Below the pieces are notes generated by a model. That model saw only the letters and a list, made by a program, of their open reading frames with translations. It had not been told where the DNA came from and made no database searches. This document shows, piece after piece, positions 1 through 13,825 of a stretch of DNA of 64,000 nt; the stretch's first letter is position 1; each line of letters begins with the position of its first letter. The translations under genes were made by a program, and so were the position numbers. Source of the stretch: Haemonchus contortus (lineage: Eukaryota > Nematoda > Chromadorea > Rhabditida > Trichostrongylidae); NCBI GenBank assembly GCA_000469685.2, contig LS997562.1:34604215-34668214 (forward strand). Direction: 5' to 3'.

Positions 1-3000
1 GGCACATTCTTTCCGAAAATCGGAAGTTTCTGAAGTATTTTGCAACTTGCAAGTAGAAATGCCGTACAAACATTATTCCTCAGGTCTCGGATTTTCAGAA
101 AATAAAAATGGGCAGTTTTCCTATGGAAATTTCAAAATATCCCTATCCCTGGGTTGTGGGTATACCTCACCCAGTAGGAAAAATGCGTTACAGCTTAATT
201 CGTATGGGAAAGGGGAGGCAGGGAAGGGAGGGGAGGGATAAGCGGGTAAGTAATCATATTTTTTTGTTTTGCCATGATTCGCCCAGTTTTCTCTTCCTAG
301 TAATGATGCCACCACAATCGCTACAATTCAATTTACTCCAAATAGTGGGGTCGGAGGCCAGTTTGGTTCTGACCTCGGGCAGTTCCCTTGAAATGGTTCC
401 CAGAGGCCTCTCGGTGCTCTTGCAACAAGTTTATCCCACTATCATAATCATGACAAAGTGTATAAGACCTTGGATTGCTCCCAAACTCCGAGTATAAACG
501 GCTTTGGGCGGTTCCCATTGAAGGGTTTCCTGGAACGTTCTCAGGAAATCTCAGACGTATAATAGCAGTGCACATGGCTTAGTAATGCATGGACAACAAT
601 TTCCTGTCCCGTTAGAATGCCTTCCCATCCATCCTCGAGACTCCTCGCCTTCGCTCAGCAACTTCCAGAAAAACTATAAATATAGCCTTCATGCTCTCCA
701 CATTCATATCCTTACAGCTTCTAAAACTAATTCTTATGGTGTTCATTGGGGCGGTCTCGTGGACAAAACTGCTGCTAAGAATAACTTCCCAATAAGTCCC
801 AATATATAGCCGGACGGACAACCCGGACGATGGAATGGATTGTTTTCGGGGCTGATATTTTCCGGCATTGCCTATGTCGCGTGAAGAAGCAGCAGCAGCC
901 CGTTATCGCCCGAGGGAGCAGTGACGTGAATGATGCTGTCATGCTCGACATTTTTATCATTGAGCAGCCTCAAGTCTTTATTTCATTTGAGTGAAATTTC
1001 CGATTCGAGGAGCTCCTTTCCTCGCTTTGCTGCTAGTCACTGCCATTTTTTCAAATCTCGAAGAAGCTCTTGTTCTTCTGGGCATCCACGGCATTTACTT
1101 GATTTCATTCCATACTAGTTTTTCACGAACCTTTTGACCGCCTACCGTATCTCTCAGCAACTGATCAGCTTTCAAAGTGGGTGAGGTTGGGAAACGGACC
1201 CCTGAAGCTTCGCCAACCCTCACATCCATAAATGCAACCTGCCTGTCTAGAAGTAGAATCGACTCGAACAGAAAGGAGAGAGCATGGAGTGAGCCATGTC
1301 GATGGTGAATGATTCAGTACCGTACAAATAATTGTTTGGGGTTAATAAAAACACCTAAGTCCTATCAAGAAAAATCGGTCACACTTATTAATAGGTCAAA
1401 GGAGAGTGTGATGTCCAGGCGATGATCAGAGCTCTCATCCCTATTCTAATTTTTCAGCTGTCTAGCTAGATCTATAGTCCAACACCCACACTAGGAAGAT
1501 CATTGCCCTCGAATTATTGCCTTTTTGATAGGACCAATATAGAGGAGAATTCGCGGTCTGGCTAGTCATTGAATCCTAAGTTTGGAAAGGATTTGTATAG
1601 CATTTGCTCACTTTTCAGATATCCTCAGTACTGTAACTTCCTTTGTAAGTTAATATAATAGCTACACTCCCTCCATGTCAAAGGTAGTGCTCATAGCCAG
1701 TAGGAATGAAACCGGGGCCGCCACTGCCTTCTCCACTGGTGATTTCTGCTTCTCCAGCCCGAAAAAAGAGCACTTGTGCTCTGGGTGATTATCATTTATC
1801 ATGCCATCCTCCTTTGCCCATTCCTCATTGGGATGAACACCATTTAGGCGAGGAATCCCAGATACTTTGTTTTCGCTTGTTTCATAGCCTCTAGGAGAGC
1901 ACTCTGTTTTCATTTCTCTATGAAGCGTGTAATTGCTTTTCCTGATTCTTTTTCTGAAGGTACTCTCTGCATCTAAAATGGGTCCCCTGAGTTATCTAGC
2001 AGAAATGGTTCTTCTCTTCTCCGTCTGGCTCGCTGGATGTTTAGGAATTAGTAGCCATTGTTAACTGCAAAGCTGAAAGACCATTCAGTAGTCGAATCAT
2101 CGTCGCTTTAGACTTTTCCGGCTCGATGGCTCCAAGCGGACGTTGTTTGTATGAATAAATTGGAAGCAACCTTTCCCCTCTGATTTTGACCTGTAATTTG
2201 TTGGATTTGCTTCCTTTGGAGGTTAACCCTGGGCTTTTGGTATTTCTGAGAACGTATACCTGCTTCCATTCACTTTGATTGGGCTACAGAGGTCTTCTGC
2301 ACGTAGTTTGCCTTCCCTTACAAAAACCCCATTCCATTGCTGCTATATCTAGGATTTGAAAGGCTCTTCATTTGGAACCCTGCTTCTTCCTTCCAACTTC
2401 TGGTGTCGGCACACATCCCTTCCCCTTGCTCACTCTCTGCGGAAAACTGCCATTGCAACTCCGAATAGGCCAGGAATCGAATCATCTCAACTTGAACCCT
2501 TTCTTGTTTTTATGAATGAAAACCAACCGACCCGTGCACCTTCACCTAGAGGGCTCATTTCAAAGTGAAATCACATGGCTGGCAACTGCATTTTCTAAGT
2601 GCACCAATATAGCGATTCAGGTTCGGATTAGGCTGTTTTCAATGGGGGCGTAGTGTGAATGCTCAGAAAGGTCCCTAGGGTGCATATATTCATCAAGCGC
2701 TCCCGAAATATCGTTTCGGGGCAGTTGCAATGCTACGAATACTCAAAGGGCAACATCCAAAAATTCACTGTTCCCGGAACTTACTTGATCACCAAGTTTC
2801 TCCCTTTGTTTCGCAACATGCTTGCCCTCTCGGGGTGAGATTGCTTTCAGTCCTCTTCTATCAAGGTAAGACCTTTTCTATGACTTCGGCTTTGTCCCAT
2901 ATTTAGCTTGGGCTAGGGCTCTTCATATGCTCATTTCGTCGAGTTATCCGTGATTGTAGTTCCGTTTTTTCTTTGATTCCAAAACTCTCTTGTAATTCGC

Positions 3001-5462
3001 CTGGCAATAAAGATTGGCAAGAAAGGTATATTCGGCTTAAGCTTTGGCGTGATCACCTACTTCAGAGCCTGGAAAGACGAAAGTGTCTAAGAAGCTACTC
3101 GTCCAGGTTTGAATTCAACGTGTTGAAATATCTCAGCAGGGTCAAAAACCAGGATGGCGGGCTGAGAATACGGAAACCAGCCCTTGGAAATGGCGGCCAA
3201 TAAATTATTCTGATAATTTCCGGTGCCCAGAACACGACCGAACTCCGCAGACAAAGAGAACTTGTCATTGAGCTTAGAGGGTCGAACATGGACTTTGCTT
3301 TGTTTATGTTTACTCGTTTCTCTTAGTTACGCTAGACCGAGCCTAAACATTGGGGCAGATTCGTGAAGCCACTGGACCGTGTACTGGGTTCACTCAAGGG
3401 TATGTGGGACATGGATGCCTCCTTGATCTTTGCCCTTACAGAGAGGTCTATTCAGTCTTCCAAGCTTTATCTCGCCCTAATTCTCGAAACGAGCAGGATT
3501 CCTCTAGTCAAGAGCCTAAGCCTTCATAAGCTCTAATTCAGGTCAGATGGAACCATCCATCCAAAACGTTATACGGAGTTCGAGCATGCGGAAATCGGAA
3601 GTGCTCCAAAAAATGCAGGTTCCCGTAGGGATGATTATGGGCCGATATACCCTGAGGCATTCACCGGGCAAATAAAAAGATCTCATATGCTGTCCCAGCG
3701 GAATACTCTGAGAGGCAAAGATCACCCCCAATTCATTCAAAGCCCGTCCGTCGCGATGGTCTTTCTGGGTGGCCATCTGTCACTTTTAGTCAGCCGTGAG
3801 AGTGGGTATGTTGAACCGCATAAAGCTGAGGCATTCCCGTATTAAATCAGTGCTAAAGTCTGTGCGCACACGATAGAATTACGGGTAATGAAATTGACGG
3901 TGGGAGAGTCGTGCATCAGGCTCCGGCTGCGAACCTTCAGCTTGTTGAAGGATCGCCTAGCCGGCGACGAGACGTAATCCTTTTTACGGTCACTTCGGCT
4001 GAAGATCCGCTGTGGATTACTGTCAACTCGTTCTAATTGCTTCCTGTTTCTTTTTATAGATCTTCGAAAAACTTGAATAACAAGGAAATTGGACTCATGC
4101 GGATTGCTCACTGTTATAACAGAGCCAGCTTTATTGAACTTCATTGAACTCCTTTTTTGTTTTTTTCTAAGTTTTGGATCTCATATTTGTGAACAAATGA
4201 ATCCCCTAGAGAGATTCCGATCACTTAATAAAAAACGCATCGGAAATCCTTTTTTCGCATTTATTATATTTTTTCTGAGATTAGTCCAATATTTTTTCAG
4301 TAAAACTCTCAAGTATACCTTCTAGAATCTGCAAACTTCAGGTATCCCTCCTGAAATCTACAAGTCCTTCCTTTCCCATTACGCGGTAGACTGGTAGGTA
4401 GACTTTAGTCCGTGTTTGCGAAAAAGTTGAAAATAAAGGTGGAGTCGCAGTGATCTCGGCGAAAACACTCGTAAAAGCTGAATCCATGGGTTACCCGAAT
4501 CCCCAGCAATGGCTTCGAAAATTACTTGCATCGAAGCAACATTTGTGTGTTCAATTGGCCAAAATGGCCGGCGAAAAGGCATGTCTTCTAGTGGTCTGCA
4601 CCATCTTTCATTTTACCACTACGGCTTAGGTTCTTTTATGATCCACTACCTTTCGAGTGACTATCCAGCAAAACATTTCCAGCGCTTCTAATCTTCCGTT
4701 TGTTTCTGTGGCACCCTGGCCTTTACAAAAAGCTATGAGAAGTATTAGGCGGAGTGTCTGACCATTGAGGGAGTGGATCCCGTAAAAACAACGGAAGGAA
4801 CAATTTTGCTGACAAACTGGCATTATAAAGTGCTTTTTCAGTATTGACATGGTCTTTGTGAATTGGCAAACTTTCCGCGTGATGCATTTTTCCCAAACAA
4901 CCTCCCTCTTCTTCACCCCGTGGCAAAAACTCAATTTTTGGAGTTTTTGCGAGAAAATTCTTCAAAACGCTTACTAACTGAATTTTTCTAGCTGATCTTG
5001 ATGTTCCTTAAATCATTAACATCCATACACCTTCAAAAAATGTCATCGATCTCATTTTCACAGAAAATTGTATATTTCTCAAGCTAAGCTCAAAATACTC
5101 AAATACGCAAATACTAGCCGTATCATTGACTCCTCAGTGCCTGAGTAATCTATTAGAAGTATCATAAACTCCTCAGTGCTCAACTTTGTCAAAAAACGCC
5201 TTCAACCCTAATTCCTATTTAATCCTTTTTTGCCCTCCCATGCTGAATGAAGCAATCACTGTCCGCCACCCTCTGATCCTTTTTTTCCATCTTCTTATTA
5301 CCAATGAGACATCATCTGGCAAGTGTAGATTCGCCATTGCTTACAGGATTTAGCCTTCTCCTAGCTATTTTTCTCCTGATGCTCGTTATCTTTGCTTCCG
5401 GGGAATTACCGTATGCGTCGCACGACTTTTTGCGGAGCCCAAGTGTGAATATTTAAGATTGT
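1..5462. other. Spacer with no supported gene
   Basis: Only short frames without recognisable protein or splice context. A basic minus-strand stretch at about 3890-4060 (including SPARRSFNKLKVRSRSLMHD) is the only one that looks faintly exonic, and it has no partners. No repeats of the families named elsewhere were seen. Confidence 0.5.
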
Positions 5463-5673
5463 ATGCGTAAATCATGTTGTACACCATTACGACACGCTAT
5501 GAATTGTTGGCCTGGTCGATCGATATCGAATTCGGATAGTGCGGTATTTGAAAAGACGAAGTGCAATTCGGATTTTTCTCGTATTCCACTGCCCGAGGAT
5601 AAACCTACGGCGGTACCATGTGAAAAGGAGGAACAAACGGAAAGGCTGGATCCTGTCATCCGGCACGATCCAG
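5463..5673 (+). CDS. pde-1: Candidate 5' first exon of pde-1 (distal promoter)
   Basis: An ATG-initiated 70-codon frame starts MRKSCCTPLRHAMNCW and ends at a strong donor, CAG followed by GTAAGC, after 5673. An in-frame stop lies just upstream of the ATG, so this would be the true start. The exon ends in phase 1, the phase needed to join the first certain pde-1 exon at 20082 and read on into [13 protein letters not shown]. The join implies a 14.4 kb intron. I see no domain in it. Cysteine-rich and charged segments would suit a regulatory N-terminus. Assignment to pde-1 rests only on strand, phase and donor quality; it could belong to an unrelated transcript. Confidence 0.42.
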
Positions 5674-6908
5674 GTAAGCTTTGGAGTTATGTGATGGAAC
5701 TATGGTAATGGATGATAAGAGCCTGGGTAAGGCTGCCATCTTTTCTATTGAAGTTTCTGTACTCTCTACCTACAACATCTTCGAATGATCTTCTATAGGG
5801 GTATGCGAAAATTCAATGAAAATAGACGAACTTAGTTCAAGTTTAGGTTTAGTCAACTTAATGAACGATTCAAGAGGTTGTTCGCCTCGTACAGGGAACA
5901 AATCCCCGAGTAGCTTTTTTCTTTACTCGTTTCCATCATTCCTTTTCTTACCGAACGTATTTCGGTATAACGTTTTTGGTTTTTTGGCTTTAGTTTTGGC
6001 ACCAGGTACTATTTTTTCTGGATAAGACACGGCAATTAAAATTTCAGAGTTTATCTATCCTGTACTGGGATTCCCCTGAGCGTTTGACTTTCATTCGGGT
6101 TGCTGGTTCTCCTGAGGAGGGTACTGATCTGGGATCTGTTCTTAGCAAACCAGTGGGTAACGGTTTGGGATTTGACTCTATGATCTTATGAGTGGTAACG
6201 CTTTATGATACTACCCGCTTCCAGCTCGATCCTTGGTTATCGCTATAAATTTGTAAGATATGCTGAGTCGTATAGAGCTCAATTGTCAACCCTACTTGCC
6301 CAAGGGTATTTGCTGAGTAATGGGCGCATTTTTCATCTGCTAGCGTGCTACGCTAGTTACACATGGATGGGCGGAAATCCTACTGGACTTTGTATCAAAT
6401 GCATCCAGCTCAGGTGAGGCGAAACTCTGTAGAAGTCTAAGTTCAGATTGAGTGCGGCTGGATGCTCCTCCAGTGCTCGCTAGTTAGTAAAAAGATGCAC
6501 AAAAACTTGCAAATTTTGTTGTGTCACGGGAGAACTAAGTCGTCTAGCTTCAAGTCGCGGAGTATGGACAACCAAGGTCGAAAACTTGTTTTTGTTTGGT
6601 GGTTGTTGCATTTCTGAGCATTACTTGCCATTGCATGAATGGGAACTCCTTTTATGGGGAACTAAGTCACCCCAATAAGACAGAAATCTCCTTCACTATA
6701 CTGTAGCTACAGTATCTTGTAGTAGAAGGGTTTCATAGAGTTGCTCTTTTATAATATTTACACATGTTTTACAAACATTAATCAGTAGCCACTATATCAC
6801 TTTCAATATCTTCAAGTTATGATCACCGAGCACAGGGGAAAAGTCATGGGCTCAGAAGGCTGTGAGGCACTCCTCGGGTATATATACATAGATGTGAATG
6901 GTAGTCCT

Positions 6909-7043
6909 TTAGCGTTGATCAGTCCGTTTTGGGGTGCGCCACGTAATTCTCTTCCACTTAGGATTGTAGTGCGCTTGTAAGAGTATATGGCTTCTGCGAT
7001 AAATTGCGACGTGTCAATAATTTCGTCCTTCCAGACGAGTCCA
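6909..7043 (-). repeat. Degraded tRNA-derived SINE copy
   Basis: Body-only match to the minus orientation of the SINE: an AGCGTTGATCAGTCC-like tail start, then a GGGGTGCGCC block and a TCCTTCCAGACGAGTC block. The tRNA-like head is not recognisable. Confidence 0.5.
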
Positions 7044-7904
7044 GAGCGGTTTAAAGCATACATTTTTTTGACAATAGAGTAGAAATAGTATATTATATAA
7101 TGTACGAGGTATAAACATTTGATTAATGGCACGTCCCATAGTACTTATCATTGAGATAAACGCAGCTGCGTCATTTCCCAAAAAAGGCTGGGAGGCGCCG
7201 GAAATAGTTGCCCTTAATAGCGTGACAAGGTCAAGGAGTCTTGATCTTCTACAGAAAGAGGTGTTGACAAGAGGTAATAACAGTGGATGAACGATGTTAT
7301 TATCTGCGTTAATCACGTTGTTCATCCACGGATCTTCCGTTTTGTCAAGCCCCCACTTGCAGAAGGGCGGCTTGACAAGAGGGAAAACTCCTTGACCTTA
7401 TCACCCTACTGAGAAGAGCCTTCTGAATGGTAGCCTTTTTTCACTTCTATTTTTATTTCGTCAAAAGTCGTCGTCTTGCCTCTAGTTCTCCACGGAATTG
7501 TGCATTACCAACATCTGTAAGGGCATGATACGTATGTATGTTCTCCCTTCGTTGTAGTTTCCTTTGCATTTTTGCTACAAACGATGTTTTCCATTCTGGT
7601 CCAACAGCATTGAGTAGATGTAAAAACATGATGCATTTGCGATAGTATCGTAGCAAACACAGCATGACAAAGGGGGAAATAACTTGTGTACTCGTCCATC
7701 AGCCGCTACTACTCATTGCATATTGAAGTAACATTATAGTTTTCGTTATTTGATGGTATTCGCACCTCCTCTGTAAGGAAGGCGCTCCTAGATGATTCGG
7801 GCATTAGGGTAGTTCCTCTGAAATTCCTCGAGAACCTGTTCACGCTACAGAATCGAAGTTCTCGCTTGGAATAAGGGATACTTAACTATCGAGACTAGTC
7901 TTTT

Positions 7905-8173
7905 GACATCTGGTCTGAGGAATGCCCCCTGCATTCAAACTCCCACTCAGAATCGTAATGGCGGGTTGAATGCGTGTGTGGCCTAAATATGACTTGTGGT
8001 GACCAGCCGAGGTGCAAGTCAATGCTTTTATCCTCCCAGACGAGCCTGTTACTAATTAACCGACCCCGTAGGGATGGTACCTTGGATGACCTGGGCGATA
8101 TCGATGCTGAATTTGAACAAGTGACCATGCGTATGTGATGGTGCACAGCTTGCCACTATACCACTACCACCCT
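7905..8173 (-). mobile_element. tRNA-derived SINE, near full length
   Basis: Minus-strand copy. It has the GCATTCAAACTCC block, TCCTCCCAGACGAGCCTG, ACCGACCCCGTAGGGATGG and, at the high-coordinate end, the complement of the A-box region (GCCACTATACCACTACCACC). The B box is diverged. Confidence 0.8.
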
Positions 8174-8312
8174 AAATCACCCATGCATCGTCTATGCATC
8201 CAAACTCAGACGGTATCCAGCCATACCAACCAAGATTTCTCACAATTGGTTCTGTTAGCTGATATCAGGCTTGTCTGGGATGTTAGACTGCCTTTGGGCG
8301 ACTGAACACCTA

Positions 8313-8425
8313 AATCATTGTATGTATAGGCCCTCATGCACATTCAAACGCTGCTACGATTCCGGACGGAAGTCGAATGCGTGGGCGCATCTTACAGACG
8401 GCTTTATTACCTAACTAAGGCCTTG
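8313..8425 (+). repeat. 3' fragment of the tRNA-derived SINE
   Basis: Only the 3' third is present: GTATAGGCC, CGCTGCTACGATTCCG, GGAAGTCGAATGCG and GGGCGCATC blocks in order. The head is missing, as in 5'-truncated SINE insertions. Confidence 0.65.
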
Positions 8426-11400
8426 AAATCGTTTCCAGTAGTTATTCAATCAGTACTAGACAGCAGAAGAAACGGTAAAAGGGTGTGATATTCAAAAACG
8501 CTTCGTGTAACTCAATCTTTTACTTTGTTACTTGTACTTTCTATGCCCTAACCTTATTTTAACTCTTATATCGCCAAGTTTCCGAGCAACATGACCTAAA
8601 TAAGAGGGATAGAACAGACATAGGTTCCATCCCTGACGCTCTGCTTCGGACTTCGTTTTCACAGAAAAGTTCAAGCTGTTGTTCTGGATATATCCAGATT
8701 CTCCTAGTCTTCCAAGGTCCAAAACCCATCCCTAGAAGCTTCCTTCTGCCTATCAGTCAATCCATCACGTAAGCGAAGCTAGATAAAAACTGCCTACTTG
8801 TGGAACTAGTTAGTGAAATGTCTTTTCCGTTTTGTTTGGGGTTGAAAAAACGAATTTTTGATGTCCCTAGGGATGGTAGCACATACATAATGTATATAAT
8901 GTCAGCACATATAATCCTTGCATTTCCTAATCCCTCATGACGGTTTCCTCTTTCATAAAACGTCCTTTACAAAGTGTGTACATGCGTACCGACACTTGGA
9001 ACTCCTTGCGACGATTGTCCTTCAAGTTGGTAACGATGCTGAGGGAAAGGGAAAATGGCTAAACTTGGTAGTATACAGGAAAAAAGTAATCCAATCATAA
9101 TAAACAATCATGACGGAAATAACTAAATAATCGGGAGGTAATCTACTAAGGCTTTCCGCTCAAAAAGCCGTCTGATATGCGAGGTAGTATCAATACCTAT
9201 AAATATGAATAGGTGGGAGTTACAGTATTATGCGAAGGGGAAGGATACGCAGAGAGGAAATTCCTTCTATTGTAGGATTTAGAGAATTTTGGAATTTCAA
9301 TTACAAATGTTCAAACAATTTCTTCGCTGACTATAGTCATACAGTCGGTATAAGCCCCCACATTTGCCTTACAATGTTAATCGGAAAGATTGAAAGGTTT
9401 TTTATCCTTCTCTTAGCTCTCACCTCCACGGTGTCCTAAGGTGAACCTGGCAGAGATGTCTGCCAGCAAGGAATGTGCCATGAAACGTGAAACAGCAATG
9501 AAGTCTTTGTTTGCTCGATATTTCTGGGTGAACCAATGTGGTAGCGATCCCAGTACTTGCCAGCCGTAGTAAATTACTGATTAGGTTGATTAGCGATGTG
9601 GAAATTCCATCATCCTTTGTGAAAGTGGGTGTCACTCTCCTAGGAAATGGAAATTGAACTCCCTATTTTTGTATTTTCCAATGGGTCAGAGCTTACGGGT
9701 GCAGAAACCCTTCTTCGAACAAAATTAAAAAAATAGAATTTTGGACTATCCAAAACCTCGATTATTGTGAAGGAGGAATTCCGTAAATGCAGGGAATTAA
9801 CTAAACATTCTTGGAGGCTCTTAAACTTGTTCCGACGTCTTGCTGGTGAACTATCAGCATATTTCGAGGTCTCTTGTGTACCTGTATTACTAGATAATAA
9901 ATACCTACTTCAAAAAAATAAAAGTAGACCGCGGCTTTTCCTTTCAGCCCATTTGTCTAATCAATACGATATGTTAATCTTAGAAGATAAAAGAAATGAA
10001 GGATCGGCCAGGTCTTCAACCTGACATGGTTTTCTTTCTTCTTATTCTACTTCTTATTCCATGGAATATGGGTTTGAAAAGTTTTATTCTCCTCATACAT
10101 CAAAGATGCCATGCCTGTCATTGTCTTTTAAAGAGGATAAACGGATCTGCAGCAATGCTCAATCAGGGCTCGTTAGTATGACTGGAAACGGAAATGTTGT
10201 AATCTCATAGTACTTTTTTTCTAGTCAGTGCGAGTACTGCAAAATAGTTTATCCTAAGCGCAGGAGTGATGCTTTTTATACTGTTGCAGCCCTTCAAGAG
10301 GCCTATCGACGATACCTCATAGTTTCGGAATTGATATGGTTCTTAAAAGTTTGAAAAACTCGCGCTAAGGAGCAAAACCGATTCAAGAGTTCAAATCCTC
10401 CGCAAACATTCTCCTTACCTTCGGAAACAGTTTGAATGAATGTTGATCGAAATCTAAAAATTCCGGGCTGTTTGGAGAACCGCCTCCTCCCCTTTGAGAT
10501 TTAATCGACTATTGTTTACTACTTCTTTTTTTCTACGCCATATATTTAGTAAAATCGAATTATAGGTCACAGAGAAGGAGTGGAAATGAGGGAAGGCTGA
10601 CAGGTATACTTACTGTAAGCGTGCTATATTTATAATCAAGGATTACAATCTCATGAAAATAGCATATAAATATCGTAAATCTCCTTTCTGCAGTGTTTTT
10701 CTAACTTCCTCACTTAAAGTATAAGCACTTTGCAAAATCAGAGGTTACCCACAGCAGAAATTACCCACCGTTCTCCCAGGATGTCAAGACATGCCGAGAT
10801 TTGTCCAGGGTTTATAAGGTCCGGATCTCTTGATAATGATAAGACAAGGGCCCGAACCACTAGGGCCTACCTCCAATGTTGGTATGGACCAAACAGCATA
10901 TTTTCATTTACTTTCCGATTCCCGGCGAGCAGTTAATTATTGACTCTTCTAGAAAGGCTGTTCAACGTTGTTCGAGTATCCTTCAGCCTTTTTTTTTCAA
11001 AAGCCCTCTGAAAACCCATTTCGTGTTCCAAGATGGTAAGTCATTCTTCTTTTTTTCATGAATAAACAATTCTTTGTACCATATTCATGGTGCTACTGAT
11101 TATCTAGCCCATATCACCAATTTTCATATATTCTCAATTCATATTGAATTCTTTACAGTTGTTTCCTCCTTCTCTTGCTTTCTACTATTACCGTCCCATG
11201 CGTTGTGATACCTTTTCCTTCTTCGATCCTACTTACACATTTCCACTGTCTTTTTATTGGCCCCATTCTTTTGGTTACGGAGAACTCGTACATGCTTCCC
11301 TCCGAATCTCTTTCTCAGGACTCAGCTCTCTTTTCACACCGTTTTTCATTCTATTCTTCTACCTCCTTTCTCATCGTTTATGAGCCTGACATGATCTCCT

Positions 11401-12459
11401 AGGTCATTTTTAGCTCACGAAATGACTAACTTGCTTTCTCGTTAAGTCAGTCTCCGAGCTCAGAGTATCGGCAATTTCTCCAAATGCTCTGAATGTCATA
11501 GTAGTCTACGTGGCTTGACCCAGACATCGTCCATCTAAATGGATCTTGAGTGATTAGAGTAGGCGAACATTGTATGTAGTTGTGCGTTGGTGTTTCAGAT
11601 AGTCCGATCATCTGAGGTGGGAGAGGTGTGAACTTTTAACGATTCTGTTGACGTTATAATAAAATTCTCGTGGAAAGTACACCTTTAACAACTGCTCTTT
11701 CTCCATTGTAGCCTGATTTATGATTGACTCAGCTCGAAATGTAAGACTATTTCGAAACTTTTGTGAAAAGAAATGTTTTCGAGAAAAGAAACTCGTGCAC
11801 ATGACAATAGGCTTCGCAGCCAGCACAGCTTTGAAGTGTGTCCCATCAAATCAAATTTATGATCCTTCCACGTTACCCGAAAGTTACTAGTATTCTTCAG
11901 AAAGTAGATCTTCAGTATTATTGTCGTTTGGGCCTTTCAATTTTCAGTTAGTTGAGATTAAAAAATGCGAAAATATTTTAAAAGACTTTTGAAATAATTA
12001 GTTAGTGAAAATGTTCCCTACGAAAAGGGTATGCTATATTGGGTAGAAAAAAATTTCGGAAAATATTCGGACGGAATAGAATTATTCAGAAGTAGGTACT
12101 CGATAAAAATCGTACTTCCAACAGCTATCTCGATAGAATGACGTGAATCTCTTTCCAGAGGTCAAAAACAACCATGTTTTCGGTTCTTCATGTTGAACTC
12201 GAAACATTGCTGTGGGTGCAGGTGGAAGGTGAGCATGTGACGCACCCTTAAACCGATCCTTCCCTTCACTTGTGACCAAACTCCCAGTAGCATACCAGAT
12301 ATGCTTGTTGAATTTTATTCACTAGCAAGTACGACCAAGTGGAATCTTCCATAGACACGATGACGTCATCAACATCATAACAGACTTAGTAGTGATAGAA
12401 AAATGAATAGGAAAGGGCAAACTCTCCAGGGTCAAGCGGTCACTCTTCAAGGTGAGGAA

Positions 12460-12738
12460 TCCTTTTCCAGAATGGGCCTTGCATTCAACGTACGTTCAGA
12501 ATCGTAGTGGCGAATTGAATCGCGGCGTAGTGACATATTGAATGCATTTATAGTCCATACAGCGGCTTGCATTGGCCGGCCGATGTAGAATTCAATGCTT
12601 TTATACTGTAGGCGAGTATGGCACCAATTTATCGAACCCGGTGGGATGGTATGCTCGATTGACCTGATTGGTGCGAGCCCAGTAGTGGACCCCTGAACTT
12701 GTGTGCTAATGCACAACTTACCGCTTCATCACCTCCGG
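12460..12738 (-). mobile_element. tRNA-derived SINE, near full length
   Basis: Minus copy with CAGAATCGTAGTGGCG, a diverged TTTATACTGTAGGCGAGT block and an A-box complement (CTTCATCACCTCC) at the high end. Confidence 0.8.
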
Positions 12739-12840
12739 TCCTAGTGACGGAAATCATCTAAAAAACAAAGAAAAATCGTGGAAATATTTTCGATACTACT
12801 CTAAAAATGCATATTTTTATGTGGATAGTCATGTAGTTTA

Positions 12841-13306
12841 AAGGCACTGTTCACGAAAAAAATGGTTTCGGAGATCTGCACATGGTTTGAATTCGACGCC
12901 CCCTCTGATGCCATTTGTGAAGGAATGAGGTCGGAAAACGGTCTGGATAGGGCACAATAAGAGCAGTAACAGTGGGGGACGGGAGGCCTCCGCCCCTCGC
13001 TAGGCTGACTACGAGTTCTAATTGTCCTTCACCACATTCGCATTAGAGCGATGTGTCTGCTTGGGTGTGTTGTCTGCTATTGCAGACATTGCGTCGCCTT
13101 CGTGCACTCGCCCGAACACTCCCTTAACCGCCGTTCTTCCAATGTGAAACTCGTCCAACCCCCCTTTCCAGCTCTTTTTTGACCCTTTCTATTTCTTTTT
13201 GTTCATCGCTTTTTGCGCTTTTTTCGTTGTTATCGCTTTATTCTAGAGTAGTTCTATGAATTCCCGTCAAAAAAAGGTACCCTAAATTTATTGTGAACGG
13301 TGCCTT
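12841..13306 (+). mobile_element. MITE with terminal inverted repeats, member 1
   Basis: 466 bp element beginning AAGGCACTGTTCACGA and ending with its near inverse (TTGTGAACGGTGCCTT), flanked on both sides by TA. It has no coding capacity. Terminal sequence and length match the elements at 34829 and 54375. The TA flanks suggest mobilisation by a Tc1/mariner-type transposase. Confidence 0.82.
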
Positions 13307-13638
13307 TAAGATGATTTACAGTACACCACCATGAATTCCGGCTTCTATCCATCATTGACAATCAGGAAGAGCAGTTCTGAGTCTTTAGCGGATGAGCCAA
13401 GGTCTTGGGAAACATAGCGAACTTATCGGTCACTTTGACGATGTTCTTTTGTTGCGACCATCTGTATAAATCGTGTAGACGATCGAATGATGACACTGGG
13501 GAAGTTTGCTTTTGGCTTGTTCTCCATCACACTTTTCTTCATCAGTAATGCTCTCCCTCTTGGCAACTCGTCCTCCGTCTTATCAGCTCCGGCGCTAGGG
13601 CACATTTCGTTTCAAATATTTGCTTTTAATAAACTCCC

Positions 13639-13825
13639 ATGGCCTCAAAGAAACAATTTTCGTCAACGAAATGTGGGCGCAAAAAAAGCGGATTGAGAGA
13701 GACCAGCCCAGTCACTAGCCGTCTGGCTTCGCGTTCATTTACGACAGCGATTGAGCATTTCGAGTTGATGAGTCGTTTGTTCGGGCGACATACCAACGCC
13801 CGCTTTTTGCCCAGTAGCTTTGAGA
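13639..13825 (+). CDS. pde-1: Candidate alternative first exon of pde-1
   Basis: A basic 62-codon frame begins MASKKQFSSTKC and contains an internal Met followed by SRLFGRHTNARF. It stops at the donor GTGAGT after 13825, also in phase 1. Spliced to 20082 it would create the codon ATG at the junction and continue [11 protein letters not shown]. Translation could therefore also start exactly at the join. It competes with the exon at 5463-5673. PDE1 genes of other animals commonly use alternative N-termini, which is family knowledge and not shown here. Confidence 0.3.

Noticed and set aside
3842..4144. Basic minus-strand frame of 100 codons
   Set aside because: Part of it looks exonic, but both strands are open there, splice sites are weak and no partner exon was found.
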